Of a stretch of 64,000 nucleotides of DNA, positions 34,681 to 43,679 are shown piece by piece. The notes beneath the pieces were generated by a model. That model was not told the DNA's origin. It saw nothing but the letters and a program-made list of their open reading frames with translations, and made no database searches. Origin of the DNA: Microbispora triticiradicis (GTDB lineage Bacteria; Actinomycetota; Actinomycetes; Streptosporangiales; Streptosporangiaceae); assembly GCA_003260025.2 (NCBI GenBank), contig QFZU02000127.1, positions 25,677 through 89,676 of the forward strand, written 5' to 3'. The first letter of the stretch is position 1. Every line of letters starts with the position of its first letter. The position numbers were made by a program, and so were the translations under genes.

Positions 34681-36126
34681 CTACCCTCGAATCCGGTTCA
34701 CTATCGCGGTCGTCGACCTGTCCGGGACGTACCCGAGCACCCGCACCTCGCCGCCGAGCTCCCTGACCAGGTCGGCCTCGGGCAGCAGGTCAGGGTGGTA
34801 GTCGCCGCCCTTGACGTACACGTCCGGCCGGACCATCCGCAGCAGCTCGACCGGGCTGTCCTCGTCGAAGACGGTGATGTAGTCGACGCAGCCCATCGCT
34901 GCGAGCACCGCGACCCGGTCCTCGCAGCGGTTGATCGGCCGTCCCGGGCCCTTCAGCCGGGCCACCCCGGCGTCGCCGTTGACCGCCACGACCAGCACGT
35001 CGCCGAGCCGGGCGGCCTCCTCCAGACAGGCCACGTGGCCTCGGTGCAGCACGTCGAAGCAGCCGTTGGTGAACACGACGCGCCTGCCCTCGGCGCGGTC
35101 GCGCTCCAGGCAGGCGGCCAGCCGCCCGGGCGGCAGCGCGACGTCGGGGCGCAGCGCCTGCACCAGGTCCTCACGGGTGCACACGGCGGTGCCCGGGCGG
35201 CGTACCACCACGCTCGCCGCGGCCTGCGCGATGTCGGCGGCCCGCTCCGGCCCGGCGCCGGCCGCGAGGCTCAGGGAGAACGCGGCGGTGAACGTGTCGC
35301 CCGCGCCGATGCTCATCGTGTCGGGCGCGGGGCTCGCGAAGGTGCGATGCGGCTCCCGGCCGCGCCGGTGCAGGAGGGTGCCCTGGCCGTCCAGGGTGGT
35401 GACCACCAGTTCCGCGCCGGTGGCCTCGACGATCTCCTCCGACCGCGCGGACAGGAAGGCGACCCGGTCGTGGTCACCGCCCTCGCCGAGCAGCCGCACG
35501 ATCTCGGCGTAGTTGGGCAGCACGGCCTTGGGGCGGCACTCCCGCCAGGCCGCCACGTCGTGGGCGTCCACCACGAGGACCGGCGCCCCCCGGGAGCCCG
35601 CGCTCCGGTCGGCGCTGAGCTCGCACAGCAGCCGGCGTACGGCCGGGGTGCAGACGCCGCCGCCGTAGTCGCAGGCGACGATGACGTCCGCGTGCGCCGC
35701 CAGCCGGGTGATCTCGTCGATGAGCTCGCGTTCCGCCGCCTCGGGCAGCGGCGCGTCGTCCTCCTCGTCGTACCGGGCCACGATCTGGCCGTCCGTCAGC
35801 ACCCGCCGCTTGACGGGCGTCCGCAGGCTCCGCACGATGACCAGGCCCTCGATGTCGAGCCGTCCCAGGGTCGCGTTGAGCGTCGCCCCCGCGGGGTCGG
35901 CGCCGGTGACGCCGACCATGTGGACCCGCGCGCCGAGCGCGGCGAGGTTCACGGCCGTGTTGGCGGCGCCGCCCGGCTGGTCCTCGATCCGTTCGATGGT
36001 CACGACCGGGACCGGAGCCTCCTGGGCCATTCGCTTGGTGCGCCCCCGCAGCCACGAGTCGAGCATCACGTCCCCGACGACGACGGCTGTGACTTCACCG
36101 AAGCGGTTGAGCGTCTCTTCCGTCAT
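34681..36126 (-). CDS. hldE: Bifunctional heptose 7-phosphate kinase / heptose 1-phosphate adenylyltransferase
   Basis: 481 residues. N-terminal PfkB-type kinase (1-325) with GGAANTAVNLAALGA and the catalytic GAGDTFTAAF; C-terminal nucleotidyltransferase (about 345-481) with FTNGCFDVLHRGHV and VYVKGGDYHPD. HldE phosphorylates D-glycero-D-manno-heptose 7-phosphate at C1 and then adenylylates the 1-phosphate, yielding ADP-heptose precursors. In a Gram-positive the product must feed something other than lipopolysaccharide. GmhA, GmhB and HldD are not in the window. Its promoter has GTTT-N15-GGGTAG (36161 to 36137, minus). Confidence 0.9.
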   Translation of the reverse strand: MTEETLNRFGEVTAVVVGDVMLDSWLRGRTKRMAQEAPVPVVTIERIEDQPGGAANTAVNLAALGARVHMVGVTGADPAGATLNATLGRLDIEGLVIVRSLRTPVKRRVLTDGQIVARYDEEDDAPLPEAAERELIDEITRLAAHADVIVACDYGGGVCTPAVRRLLCELSADRSAGSRGAPVLVVDAHDVAAWRECRPKAVLPNYAEIVRLLGEGGDHDRVAFLSARSEEIVEATGAELVVTTLDGQGTLLHRRGREPHRTFASPAPDTMSIGAGDTFTAAFSLSLAAGAGPERAADIAQAAASVVVRRPGTAVCTREDLVQALRPDVALPPGRLAACLERDRAEGRRVVFTNGCFDVLHRGHVACLEEAARLGDVLVVAVNGDAGVARLKGPGRPINRCEDRVAVLAAMGCVDYITVFDEDSPVELLRMVRPDVYVKGGDYHPDLLPEADLVRELGGEVRVLGYVPDRSTTAIVNRIRG

Positions 36127-36136
36127 ACCAGGGCGG

Positions 36137-36213
36137 CTACCCCGGCGGACGCAGGGAAAACAACAGTCACGCCAGGCGCGCCCGCCCGGTTTGGCGGGCC
36201 GGCACGGGGGTAA
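36137..36213. promoter_or_regulatory. Divergent sigma-B-like promoters (HldE / GT9)
   Basis: Minus strand: GTTT (36161-36158), 15 nt, GGGTAG (36142-36137), 11 nt before the HldE ATG. Plus strand: GTTT (36189-36192), 15 nt, GGGTAA (36208-36213), ahead of the GT9 gene. Both match the GTTT/GNNT-N14-16-GGGTA pattern of actinomycete sigma-B/F stress promoters. Confidence 0.55.
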
Positions 36214-36325
36214 CCGGGAGCAGACCGCTCCACACGAGCGCCCCGCCGGTGGTCAGCCGGCGGGCCGGACGGAATGGGGGGTGTCCGATGGACGAGAGGA
36301 CGCGGGGAACCAGAGGTTCGTGCCC

Positions 36326-37375
36326 ATGAGCGCGTTGCTCGTCGAAGGCGTCGAGCGGATCGCCGTCCTGCGGGCCAACGCGCTCGGCGACCTGCTGCTG
36401 GCCCTGCCCGCGATCGGGGCGCTGCGCCGGGCCTACCCGGCTGCGAAGATCACCCTGCTGGGCCGTGAGTGGCACGCGAAGTTCCTGCGGGGCCGCCCCG
36501 GCCCGGTGGACGAGGTCGTGCCCCTGCCGCCCATCTCCGGCGTCTCCTCCCCGGCGGACGGGTCCGCCGCCCCCGAGGAGCTGTACGAGCACCTGCGCGA
36601 GCGCAGGTTCGACCTGGCCGTCCAGATGCACGGCGGCGGGCGCAACTCCAACCCGTTCATCCGCCGCCTCGGCGCGCGGCTGACCGCCGGGCTGCGCGCC
36701 CCCGACGCCGAACCGCTCGACCGCTGGGTGCCGTACGTCCACTACCAGCACGAGACGCTGCGCTACCTGGAGGTCGCGGGCCTGCTCGGCGCGGCGACCA
36801 GCGAGATCGAACCGAGGGTCGAGGTCGTCAGGGAGGACTGGGCCGAGCTCAACCGCGTGCTGGGCAAGGTGCCGCGCGGCCTGGTGGCGATCCATCCCGG
36901 CGCGCGCGACCGGCGCAGGCGCTGGCCCCCGGAGCGGTTCGCGGAGGTCGCCGACCGGCTCGGCCGGCCGGTGGTGGTGACGGGCGTCGAGGAGGAGCGC
37001 GACCTCGTCGAGAAGGTCGTCGCCCAGATGCAGGCCCCGGCGAGAGCCGTGATCGGGGAGCTGTCACTCGGCGGCCTCACCGCGCTGTACGCCGCCTGCG
37101 ACCTGCTCGTCTCCAACGACACCGGGCCACGGCACCTGGCCGCGGCGACCGGCACGCCCACGGTCGGCGTCTACTGGTGCGGCAACATGATCAACTGGGG
37201 GCCGCTGAGCAGGGGTCACAACCGGCCGCTCATCTCCTGGACGTCGCGCTGCCCCGTCTGCGGCGCGGGCGCGACCAAGGACGGCATGCGGGAGTGCGGC
37301 CACCGGGACGTCTCCTGGGTCGCCGACGTGGGCGTCGACGACGTGCTCGAACAGGCCTGGGACCTGCTGCGATGA
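36326..37375 (+). CDS. Glycosyltransferase family 9 (heptosyltransferase-like)
   Basis: 349 residues. RIAVLRANALGDLLLALPAIGAL at the N-terminus is the GT9 signature; VAIHPGARDRRRRWPPERFAEVA and SNDTGPRHLAAATGTPTVGVY are the donor-binding motifs. A Cys-rich C-terminal stretch (CPVCGAGATKDGMRECGH) is an unusual addition that could bind zinc. Uses ADP-heptose or a related sugar donor by family. ATG 36326 preferred; GTG 36280 would add 15 residues. Overlaps the topoisomerase start by ATGA. Confidence 0.85.
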   Translation: MSALLVEGVERIAVLRANALGDLLLALPAIGALRRAYPAAKITLLGREWHAKFLRGRPGPVDEVVPLPPISGVSSPADGSAAPEELYEHLRERRFDLAVQMHGGGRNSNPFIRRLGARLTAGLRAPDAEPLDRWVPYVHYQHETLRYLEVAGLLGAATSEIEPRVEVVREDWAELNRVLGKVPRGLVAIHPGARDRRRRWPPERFAEVADRLGRPVVVTGVEEERDLVEKVVAQMQAPARAVIGELSLGGLTALYAACDLLVSNDTGPRHLAAATGTPTVGVYWCGNMINWGPLSRGHNRPLISWTSRCPVCGAGATKDGMRECGHRDVSWVADVGVDDVLEQAWDLLR

Positions 37376-38499
37376 GCACGGCCGCGGCCGAGGTGTTCCA
37401 GGCGAAGCCCGTCGAGCTGCGGCCGAGCGATCCGGCCGAGCCGGGCATCAGGCGCCGCCGCCGGGGGCGCGGGTTCAGCTACACCTGGGCCTCCGGCCGG
37501 CCCGTGCGCGACCGCGCCGCGCTGCTCCGGATCAGGGCCCTCGCGATACCGCCGGCCTGGACCGACGTCTGGATCTGCGCCCATCCGAACGGCCACCTGC
37601 AGGCGGTGGGGACCGACTCCGCCGGTCGGCGCCAGTACCGCTACCACGACGAGTGGCGAAGGCAGCAGGACGAGGCCAAGTTCGACCACGTGCTGGAGAT
37701 CGCCGAACGCCTCCCCGCGTTCCGGGAACGGGTCGCGCGGGACCTGCGCGGCGAGGGGCTGGGCCGCGAACGGGTGCTGGCCACGGCCGCCCGGATGCTC
37801 GACATCGGCTTCTTCCGGGTCGGCGGCGAGGAGTACACCGACTCCTACGGCCTGGCCACGCTCAGGACCTCGCACGTGAAGTGCGGCGACGGCAGGGTCG
37901 TGTGCCGCTATCTCGCCAAGGGCCGCAAGGAGCGGGAGCAGGTGCTCGCCGACGCCGAGGTCTGCGAGGTCCTGACCGCGCTGTCGAAGGGACACCGCGG
38001 CGAACTGCTGCGGTACCGCGCCGACGAGAGCGCCGGCGAGACGGGGGAGGGGGCGTGGGTGGACGTGCGCAGCGCCGACATCAACGCCTATCTCAGGGAG
38101 GCCTTCGGCTCCGACGTCTCGGCCAAGGACTTCCGCACCTGGCACGCCACCGTGCTCGCGGCCGTCGGGCTCGCCGTCTCCCGGCCGGTGCGCAGCGGCG
38201 CCGGCCGCAAGCGCGCGGTGTCCCGGGTGATGAAGGAGGTGTCGGAGTATCTCGGCAACACCCCGTCGGTGTGCCGCGCCTCCTACGTGGACCCGCGTCT
38301 CGTCGCGCTGTACGAGAAGGGCCGGACCATCCCCCTCGAACGGCTGGCCGAGGACGCCGAAGGCGGGCTCGCCACGCACGGACCGGTCGAGCAGGCCGTC
38401 ATCGCCCTCCTGCGGCAGGCGCCGTCCCGGCGATCGGCGCGGCGATCGGCACAGCGGTCGGCACGGCGCCGGCGCCACAAGGACCGCCGGGCCGCCTGA
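37372..38499 (+). CDS. DNA topoisomerase IB (poxvirus-like)
   Basis: 375 residues with the bacterial topoisomerase IB architecture: N-terminal domain with GFSYTWASGRPVRD, catalytic core with SHVKCGDGRVVCRYLAKG, DFRTWHATVLAA and NTPSVCRASYVDPR, where Tyr305 should attack the DNA. It relaxes supercoils without ATP. A basic C-terminal tail (RRSARRSAQRSARRRRHK) is encoded by short repeats. Translationally coupled to the GT9 gene, an odd pairing. Confidence 0.92.
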   Translation: MSTAAAEVFQAKPVELRPSDPAEPGIRRRRRGRGFSYTWASGRPVRDRAALLRIRALAIPPAWTDVWICAHPNGHLQAVGTDSAGRRQYRYHDEWRRQQDEAKFDHVLEIAERLPAFRERVARDLRGEGLGRERVLATAARMLDIGFFRVGGEEYTDSYGLATLRTSHVKCGDGRVVCRYLAKGRKEREQVLADAEVCEVLTALSKGHRGELLRYRADESAGETGEGAWVDVRSADINAYLREAFGSDVSAKDFRTWHATVLAAVGLAVSRPVRSGAGRKRAVSRVMKEVSEYLGNTPSVCRASYVDPRLVALYEKGRTIPLERLAEDAEGGLATHGPVEQAVIALLRQAPSRRSARRSAQRSARRRRHKDRRAA

Positions 38500-38586
38500 C
38501 CCCTGTCACTTGAAGGGGCCGCCTGGACGAGGCCGCCTCGAACGGGCCGCCTCCACCGTGCGGCCGCCTCCGTCGTTCTTTCCGGG

Positions 38587-38610
38587 GCCGCCTCGCGCGC
38601 GCGAGGCGGC
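38587..38610. terminator. Palindromic terminator
   Basis: A 24-nt perfect palindrome (38587-38610) between convergent genes. Upstream, the 9-mer GGCCGCCTC-like unit recurs several times from 38518. Confidence 0.65.
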
Positions 38611-38629
38611 ACGTCGAGAGGAGAGGCGG

Positions 38630-39544
38630 TCAGCGCACCCCCGCCCCGAGGGCCTGTACCGCGGCGTCGATCACCTGGGTCGCCGAGATCGCCCCGGCGT
38701 CCCCGGCCTCGTGCAGCAGCGGGTGCCGGCGGCCGTCCGGAGGCGACACCAGCACCGAGGGCGTCCGGTAGGCCGCCGCGAGCCGCGTCAGCGCGACGTC
38801 GCCGCTGATCACCAGGCGGGCCCCGGCGACCAGCGCGCACAACTGCCGCAGCGACGTGCGGCCGGCCAGCACGATCTGCGGCGGCAGCACCGCCCGGGTC
38901 GCCACGAGCAGCGCCATCGGCCGCTCGCGCAGGCTCCCGGTGATCACGACGGGCAGGCCGTCGTCCGCCAGCGTCCGCGCCACCTTGGCGAAGCGCTCCG
39001 CGGGCCAGCGCAGCGACGTGCCGCCCGCTCCCGGGTGGATCACGACCGCCCCCGGCGCCGGGCTGGCCGTCAGGGGCGTGGGCAGCGTCGTGTCCTCGGG
39101 GTCGGCAGGCACGCCGTACCACCGCAGCAGGCGGCACCAGCGCAGCACCTCGTGCTCGCCCGGTTGCCACCACGGCCCCCTGACCCAGGGCACGTCCCGG
39201 TTGGCGTACGCCCACAGGCGGTCGACGCCCCTGCCCTCGTGCCGCAGGTTCAGCAGGACGTGGTGGCTGCGCGGCCCCCGGCCGTGCAGGTTCACGGCGA
39301 GGTCCGGCAGGAGCGGGGGATGCCCGGCGTCCTCCTCGCCCGGACCGGGCCACGACAGCGGCGCGAGCCCGCGGGCGGGCAGGATGCGGTCCACCGCGCC
39401 GGTGAGCGCCGCCAGTTCGCTCAGCTCCGGCGGGCACGCGAGGACGACGCGCAGCCCGTGCCGGCGCAGGGCGCGCAGCGCCGGCACGACGGTGAGTAAG
39501 CCGCCGATGCCGTCGGAGCGCAGCACGAGAGCCGTGGACGTCAC
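38630..39544 (-). CDS. Glycosyltransferase family 9, second copy
   Basis: 304 residues: LVLRSDGIGGLLTVVPALRALRRHG, VVIHPGAGGTSLRWPAERFAKVA, and a C-terminal ISGDVALTRLAAAYRTPSVLV where the family D-x-x-x-x-H segment is partly altered. GTG start. Follows the GT4 gene by 27 nt on the same strand, so probably cotranscribed. Acceptor unknown. Confidence 0.85.
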   Translation of the reverse strand: MTSTALVLRSDGIGGLLTVVPALRALRRHGLRVVLACPPELSELAALTGAVDRILPARGLAPLSWPGPGEEDAGHPPLLPDLAVNLHGRGPRSHHVLLNLRHEGRGVDRLWAYANRDVPWVRGPWWQPGEHEVLRWCRLLRWYGVPADPEDTTLPTPLTASPAPGAVVIHPGAGGTSLRWPAERFAKVARTLADDGLPVVITGSLRERPMALLVATRAVLPPQIVLAGRTSLRQLCALVAGARLVISGDVALTRLAAAYRTPSVLVSPPDGRRHPLLHEAGDAGAISATQVIDAAVQALGAGVR

Positions 39545-39571
39545 CGGCTCACCTCCGGGGGGCGACGCCGC

Positions 39572-40780
39572 TCACGACGCGCTCCGGTCGAGGTGGCGGA
39601 CGGGCAGCACCTGGTCGTAGGCGGCCAGGGTCTCGCCGGCGATCCGGCCCCAGTTGTACCTGGCCCGGGCGCGGTCCGCCCCGGCGATGCCGTACGCCGT
39701 GCGCCGCACCGGGTCGTCGATCAGCCGGCGCAGCGCCCTGGCCAGCACGGCGGGGCGACGAGGCGGGACGAGGACGCCGGTCACGTTGTTGACGACGGTC
39801 TCCCGCTGCCCGCCGACGGCCGAGGCGACGACCGGGACGCCGCAGGCCATCGCCTCCAGCGCCACCATGCCGAACGGCTCGTACCACGGGACGGACACGA
39901 CCGCGGTGGCCGAGCGCATCAGCGCGGGGAGCCTGTCGCGCTCGACGCGGCCGAGGAAGCGGACCCGGTCGGACACCCCCGCCTGGGCCGCGAGCCAGCG
40001 CAGCCGGGTCACCTCGGGGTCGCGGTGCAGTTCGGCCGCCGGGGGGCCGCCCGCGACGACCAGTTCGGCGTCCCTCAGGTACTGCAGGGCGAGGATCGTG
40101 GTCTCCACGCCCTTGCGCGGCACCAGCCGGCCCACCGACAGCAGGCGCGGGCGGCCCGGCCGCTCCAGCGGCCGTACGTGGGGATTGAAGGCGGTCACGT
40201 CCACCCCGCAGGGGACCACCCGTGCGGTCCGGCGCGGCACCCGCAGGCGGATCAGCTCGTCCACCTCGTCGCCGCAGGTCGCGATGACGGCGTCCACGCG
40301 CCGCCCGATCTCGGCCTCGGCGTCCACGCGGTCGCGCGGGCTGGTGTCGGCCGGGCCCTGGTGGCGCCGCTTGACGCTGCCGAGAGCGTGGTAGGTGTGC
40401 ACGACGGGAATCCGCAGCTTCTCCGCCGCCGCGAGCGCGGCCAGGCCGCTCATCCAGAAGTGGCTGTGCACGACGTCGGGCCGGTCGAACAGCCACCGGT
40501 CGTGCAGCCACTTCCCGAAGTGGGGGACCCAGGGAAGGATCTCGTCCTTGGGGATCACGGAGGCGGGACCCGCGGGGACGTGGACGACGTCCACACCGGG
40601 GGCGAAGGCGACGGTTTCCGCGAGGTCCTCACGGTCCTTGCGCGTGTAGACGGTGACCTCGTGGCCGGCTCGGGCGAGTTCGCGGGCGAGCGCGGCGACG
40701 TGCACGTTCTGGCCGCCGGCGTCGACGCCGCCGAGCGTGGCGAGTGGGCTGGCATGCTCCGAGACCATGGCGATCTTCAC
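39572..40780 (-). CDS. Glycosyltransferase family 4
   Basis: 402 residues, GT-B fold. SEHASPLATLGGVDAGGQNVHVAALARELARAGHEV resembles sucrose-synthase/MshA-like enzymes; GRLVPRKG and EPFGMVALEAMACGVPVVAS (the E-x7-E donor site) follow. I chose GTG 40780 because GGAGG sits 8 nt upstream; the ATG at 40795 overlaps that ribosome site. Downstream is a GT9 gene. GACT-N16-GGGTAC upstream (minus) loosely fits a sigma-B promoter. Product not predictable. Confidence 0.87.
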   Translation of the reverse strand: MKIAMVSEHASPLATLGGVDAGGQNVHVAALARELARAGHEVTVYTRKDREDLAETVAFAPGVDVVHVPAGPASVIPKDEILPWVPHFGKWLHDRWLFDRPDVVHSHFWMSGLAALAAAEKLRIPVVHTYHALGSVKRRHQGPADTSPRDRVDAEAEIGRRVDAVIATCGDEVDELIRLRVPRRTARVVPCGVDVTAFNPHVRPLERPGRPRLLSVGRLVPRKGVETTILALQYLRDAELVVAGGPPAAELHRDPEVTRLRWLAAQAGVSDRVRFLGRVERDRLPALMRSATAVVSVPWYEPFGMVALEAMACGVPVVASAVGGQRETVVNNVTGVLVPPRRPAVLARALRRLIDDPVRRTAYGIAGADRARARYNWGRIAGETLAAYDQVLPVRHLDRSAS

Positions 40781-40795
40781 TGGGGGTTCCTCCAT

Positions 40796-41279
40796 GAGCG
40801 GCAGTGGCGGGTACCCGGCTCGGGAGTCAGGGAGTCCAGGTGAACGGGCCCGGCGACCGGGGGCGCCTCAGGAGCCGGTCGTGTACGGCGGGCCGTTGCG
40901 GGCGAGGGGCGGAGGGCGGGCCCGGGGCCCGTGAGCGGCAGGGCGCGCGCCGCAGGGGCGTCGCCGGGGGCGGCCGTCAGGGGGGAGGCCGCGGCGTGGG
41001 AGCCGTCGGAGAGGAGGGGGAGACAGGTGCCGACGCCGATGTGTTCCGTGCCCGCGGCGGTTCTCTCAGGGCGGGGGGAAGACTGGTCGCACGTTCCCAA
41101 GACGCTCCTCCAACATGGCATGCTCACGCCAAGGAGGTACCTGCGTCTTAGGCACCAGGAATATCAACCACCTTAACCCCCTGGGGCCCGCCAAACCAGT
41201 GTTTTCGCCGGGAAAGGCCAGTGGTTTCGCCAGGGAAGCTCCGGGCAGCGCTCATCTAAAAGGCCTAGGGGGTTCAGAG
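40796..41279 (+). promoter_or_regulatory. Long intergenic region with tandem 22-mers and a leader hairpin before the BON gene
   Basis: No gene supported. Two adjacent 22-nt units (41196-41217, 41218-41239; 18 of 22 identical, each beginning CCAGTG) lie before the BON gene. They are enclosed by AACCCCCTGGGGCC (41175-41188) and GGCCTAGGGGGTT (41262-41274). The second arm contains the GGGGG ribosome-binding region, so pairing would hide it. Confidence 0.5.
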
Positions 41280-41525
41280 ATGGAGACGCCGCACTATGTC
41301 GCGGCCCGCGTGCAGCGGGCTCTCGCGGAGGACGAACGGACCACCGAGCTGGGCATCCGGGTCGACGTGCGGGGAGAACAGGTCTACCTGCGCGGGCAGG
41401 TGTCCTGTGACGAGCGGCGGCACCAGATCGAGAACGTCGCCCGCGAAGCTGCTCCGGGCCTGCACGTACACAACGAGATCAGTCTGGTGGAGGTGCGGGA
41501 GCCGGGAGAGGAGGAACACCTGTGA
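41280..41525 (+). CDS. BON-domain protein
   Basis: 81 residues, one BON domain (VQRALAEDERTTELGIRVDVRGEQVYLRGQVSCDERRHQIENVA), thought to bind phospholipid or other envelope ligands. No signal peptide. ATG 41280 at a suitable distance from GGGGG. Overlaps the phosphoesterase start (GTGA). Confidence 0.85.
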   Translation: METPHYVAARVQRALAEDERTTELGIRVDVRGEQVYLRGQVSCDERRHQIENVAREAAPGLHVHNEISLVEVREPGEEEHL

Positions 41526-42250
41526 CGGAGTTGCGCATCGCCGCCGTAGCGGACATCCACCTGGGCGAGGACCTGCGCGGCCACTATCGCAAGAAGATCG
41601 AGGGCATCGAGCGCCGCGCCGACGTGCTGCTCGTGGGGGGCGACCTCACCAGGCACGGCACGATCGCCGAGGGCCGGGTGGTCGCCGAGGAACTGAGCGG
41701 CCTGCCCATTCCGGTGGTCGCCGTGCTCGGCAACCACGACTACCACTCCGACCACAACCAGGAGATCATCGACCTCCTGCGGGACGCGGGCATCACCGTG
41801 CTGGACGACGAGGGCACCGTGGTCCCCGTCGACGGCGTACGGCTGGGAGTGGCCGGCGGCAAGGGCTTCGGCGGCGGCTTCGCCGGGAAGTGCGCCAGCG
41901 AGTTCGGGGAGCCGGAGACGAAGGCGTTCGTCCGGCACACCAAGGACATCGCCGAGAGGTGGCGGCGGGCGCTGAAGGAACTGGACGCCGACCACAAGAT
42001 CGTGCTCAGCCACTACTCCCCGGTCAAGGACACGCTGATGGGCGAGCCTCCGGAGATCTATCCGTTCCTCGGCAGCTACATGCTGGCCGAGGCGGCGGAC
42101 GCGGAGGGCGCCGACCTGTTCATCCACGGGCACGCGCACGCGGGCACGGAGAAGGGCGTCACCCCCGGCGGCATCCGGGTGCGCAACGTGGCCCTGCCGG
42201 TCATCAAGCACGCCTACACCGTCTACTGCCTCAACGGCGACGACTGCTGA
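41522..42250 (+). CDS. Metallophosphoesterase
   Basis: 242 residues, calcineurin-like: ADIHLGED, LLVGGDLTRHG, VLGNHDYHS, KIVLSHYSP and DLFIHGHAHAG are the five metal-binding blocks. A lid-like stretch GGKGFGGGF sits in the middle. Translationally coupled to the BON gene. Substrate unknown. Confidence 0.9.
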   Translation: MTELRIAAVADIHLGEDLRGHYRKKIEGIERRADVLLVGGDLTRHGTIAEGRVVAEELSGLPIPVVAVLGNHDYHSDHNQEIIDLLRDAGITVLDDEGTVVPVDGVRLGVAGGKGFGGGFAGKCASEFGEPETKAFVRHTKDIAERWRRALKELDADHKIVLSHYSPVKDTLMGEPPEIYPFLGSYMLAEAADAEGADLFIHGHAHAGTEKGVTPGGIRVRNVALPVIKHAYTVYCLNGDDC

Positions 42251-42311
42251 GCGACCGCTGCCGCGCGACCGCCGGGCGAGCGGACGACGCGCCCCGGCGG
42301 GCGTCCGCCGG

Positions 42312-42356
42312 ATACGGAACGGCGACCGGTTGTTGGAACCGGTCGCCGTTCCGTAT
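42312..42356. terminator. Strong bidirectional terminator
   Basis: 20-bp perfect stem (42312-42331 with 42337-42356) and 5-nt loop, between convergent genes. Confidence 0.88.
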
Positions 42357-42391
42357 GAGATCAGAGTGGTGCCAGATCAGGGTGTACGCGG

Positions 42392-42541
42392 CTAGGGATT
42401 GAAGATGCTGACACCCCCGGGGCCGATGAGGAACCCGAGGACGATGAGGACGATCCCCCAGAGGATGTCCCGACGGGCCAGGATGACGTAGATCCCGGCG
42501 ATGACCAGTACCACGGCGATGATCCAAAGCAGAGTAGCCAT
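42392..42541 (-). CDS. GPGG-motif small membrane protein
   Basis: 49 residues: two hydrophobic helices (LLWIIAVVLVIAGIYVILA and ILWGIVLIVLGFLI) and the C-terminal GPGGVSIFNP that defines this small actinobacterial family. ATG 42541 preceded by GGAGGG. Function unknown. Confidence 0.82.
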   Translation of the reverse strand: MATLLWIIAVVLVIAGIYVILARRDILWGIVLIVLGFLIGPGGVSIFNP

Positions 42542-42661
42542 GGCCCTCCACTGCCCTCGCGAGGGGGCACGTAACATCATCCAGTCCTGAGCCCGAATGA
42601 ATTTGCGGCCAAAGCACACATTGTTACGTTTGCTTGACCTGATTCGGGCATGTGGTGATAC

Positions 42662-43624
42662 ATGACTACTTTCGGATATTTTCTGTCGAGCGAGGAACAC
42701 GATCCCAAGGAGCTCGTACGGCAGGCGAAATTAGCCGAGGAGGCCGGGTTCGAGGCTCTCTGGATCTCCGACCACTATCACCCCTGGCTCGACGAGCAGG
42801 GGGAGAGCTCCTTCGTGTGGTCCGTCATCGGAGCCGTCTCGCAGGCCACCTCGCTGCCGGTGACGACCGCGGTCACCTGTCCGATCATCCGCATCCACCC
42901 GGCGATCATCGCTCAGGCGGCGGCCACCGCCCAGATCCTGCTCGACGGGAGGTTCCGCCTGGGGGTCGGCACCGGCGAGGCGCTCAACGAGCACATCCTC
43001 GGCGACCAGTGGCCCCCCGCCGAAGAGCGGCAGCGGATGCTGGAGGAGGCCGTCGACGTCATCCGCGAGCTGTGGACGGGTGAGCTGGTGACGTACCACG
43101 GGGAGTTCTACGAGGTCGACACGGCGCGGCTGTACTCGCTTCCCGACCAGCCTCCGCCGATCTACATCTCGGGCTTCGGGCCCAAGTCGGTGGAGCTGGC
43201 CGGCCGGCTGGGCGACGGATACATCCACACCGCTCCGGCGGGCGACATGGTGGAGGCGTTCCACAAGGCGGGCGGCGAGGGCAAGCCGTCGGCCGCCGGG
43301 CTCAAGGTCTGCTGGGCGGACGACGAGGCCGAGGCGCGCAAAACCGTCCACCGGCTCTGGCCCAATCAGGGCATTCCAGGTGAGGCCGCCCAGCTCCTGC
43401 CGCTGCCGCGGCACTTCGAGCAGCTCTCGGAGCTCGTCACGGAGGAGGCCGCCACCGCCTCGACGCCCTGCGGGTCCTCACCCGAGGCGCACCTGGACGC
43501 CGTCCGCCAGTACGTGGACGCGGGCTTCGACGAGGTCTACATCGCCCAGATCGGCCCGGAGCAGGAGGGGTTCTTCTCCTTCTACTCCGCGGAGATCCTG
43601 CCGAGACTGAAGGACGGACGGTAG
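42662..43624 (+). CDS. LLM-class F420-dependent oxidoreductase
   Basis: 320 residues of the luciferase-like TIM-barrel family, subgroup with the start MTTFGYFLSSEEHDPKELVRQAKLAEEAGFEALWISDHYHPW and VGTGEALNEHILG. These use coenzyme F420 to oxidise or reduce small molecules (the branch that includes F420-dependent glucose-6-phosphate dehydrogenase-like enzymes). TTGACC (42634-42639) lies close upstream, so the leader must be very short. Substrate unknown. Confidence 0.87.
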   Translation: MTTFGYFLSSEEHDPKELVRQAKLAEEAGFEALWISDHYHPWLDEQGESSFVWSVIGAVSQATSLPVTTAVTCPIIRIHPAIIAQAAATAQILLDGRFRLGVGTGEALNEHILGDQWPPAEERQRMLEEAVDVIRELWTGELVTYHGEFYEVDTARLYSLPDQPPPIYISGFGPKSVELAGRLGDGYIHTAPAGDMVEAFHKAGGEGKPSAAGLKVCWADDEAEARKTVHRLWPNQGIPGEAAQLLPLPRHFEQLSELVTEEAATASTPCGSSPEAHLDAVRQYVDAGFDEVYIAQIGPEQEGFFSFYSAEILPRLKDGR

Positions 43625-43640
43625 GCCGCCCGTACGAAGC

Positions 43641-43674
43641 GGAGCGCGACCGCGGTGAACCGCGGTCGCGCTCC
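43641..43674. terminator. Bidirectional terminator
   Basis: 15-bp perfect stem (43641-43655 with 43660-43674), tetraloop TGAA, between convergent genes. Confidence 0.88.
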
Positions 43675-43679
43675 CCGTC

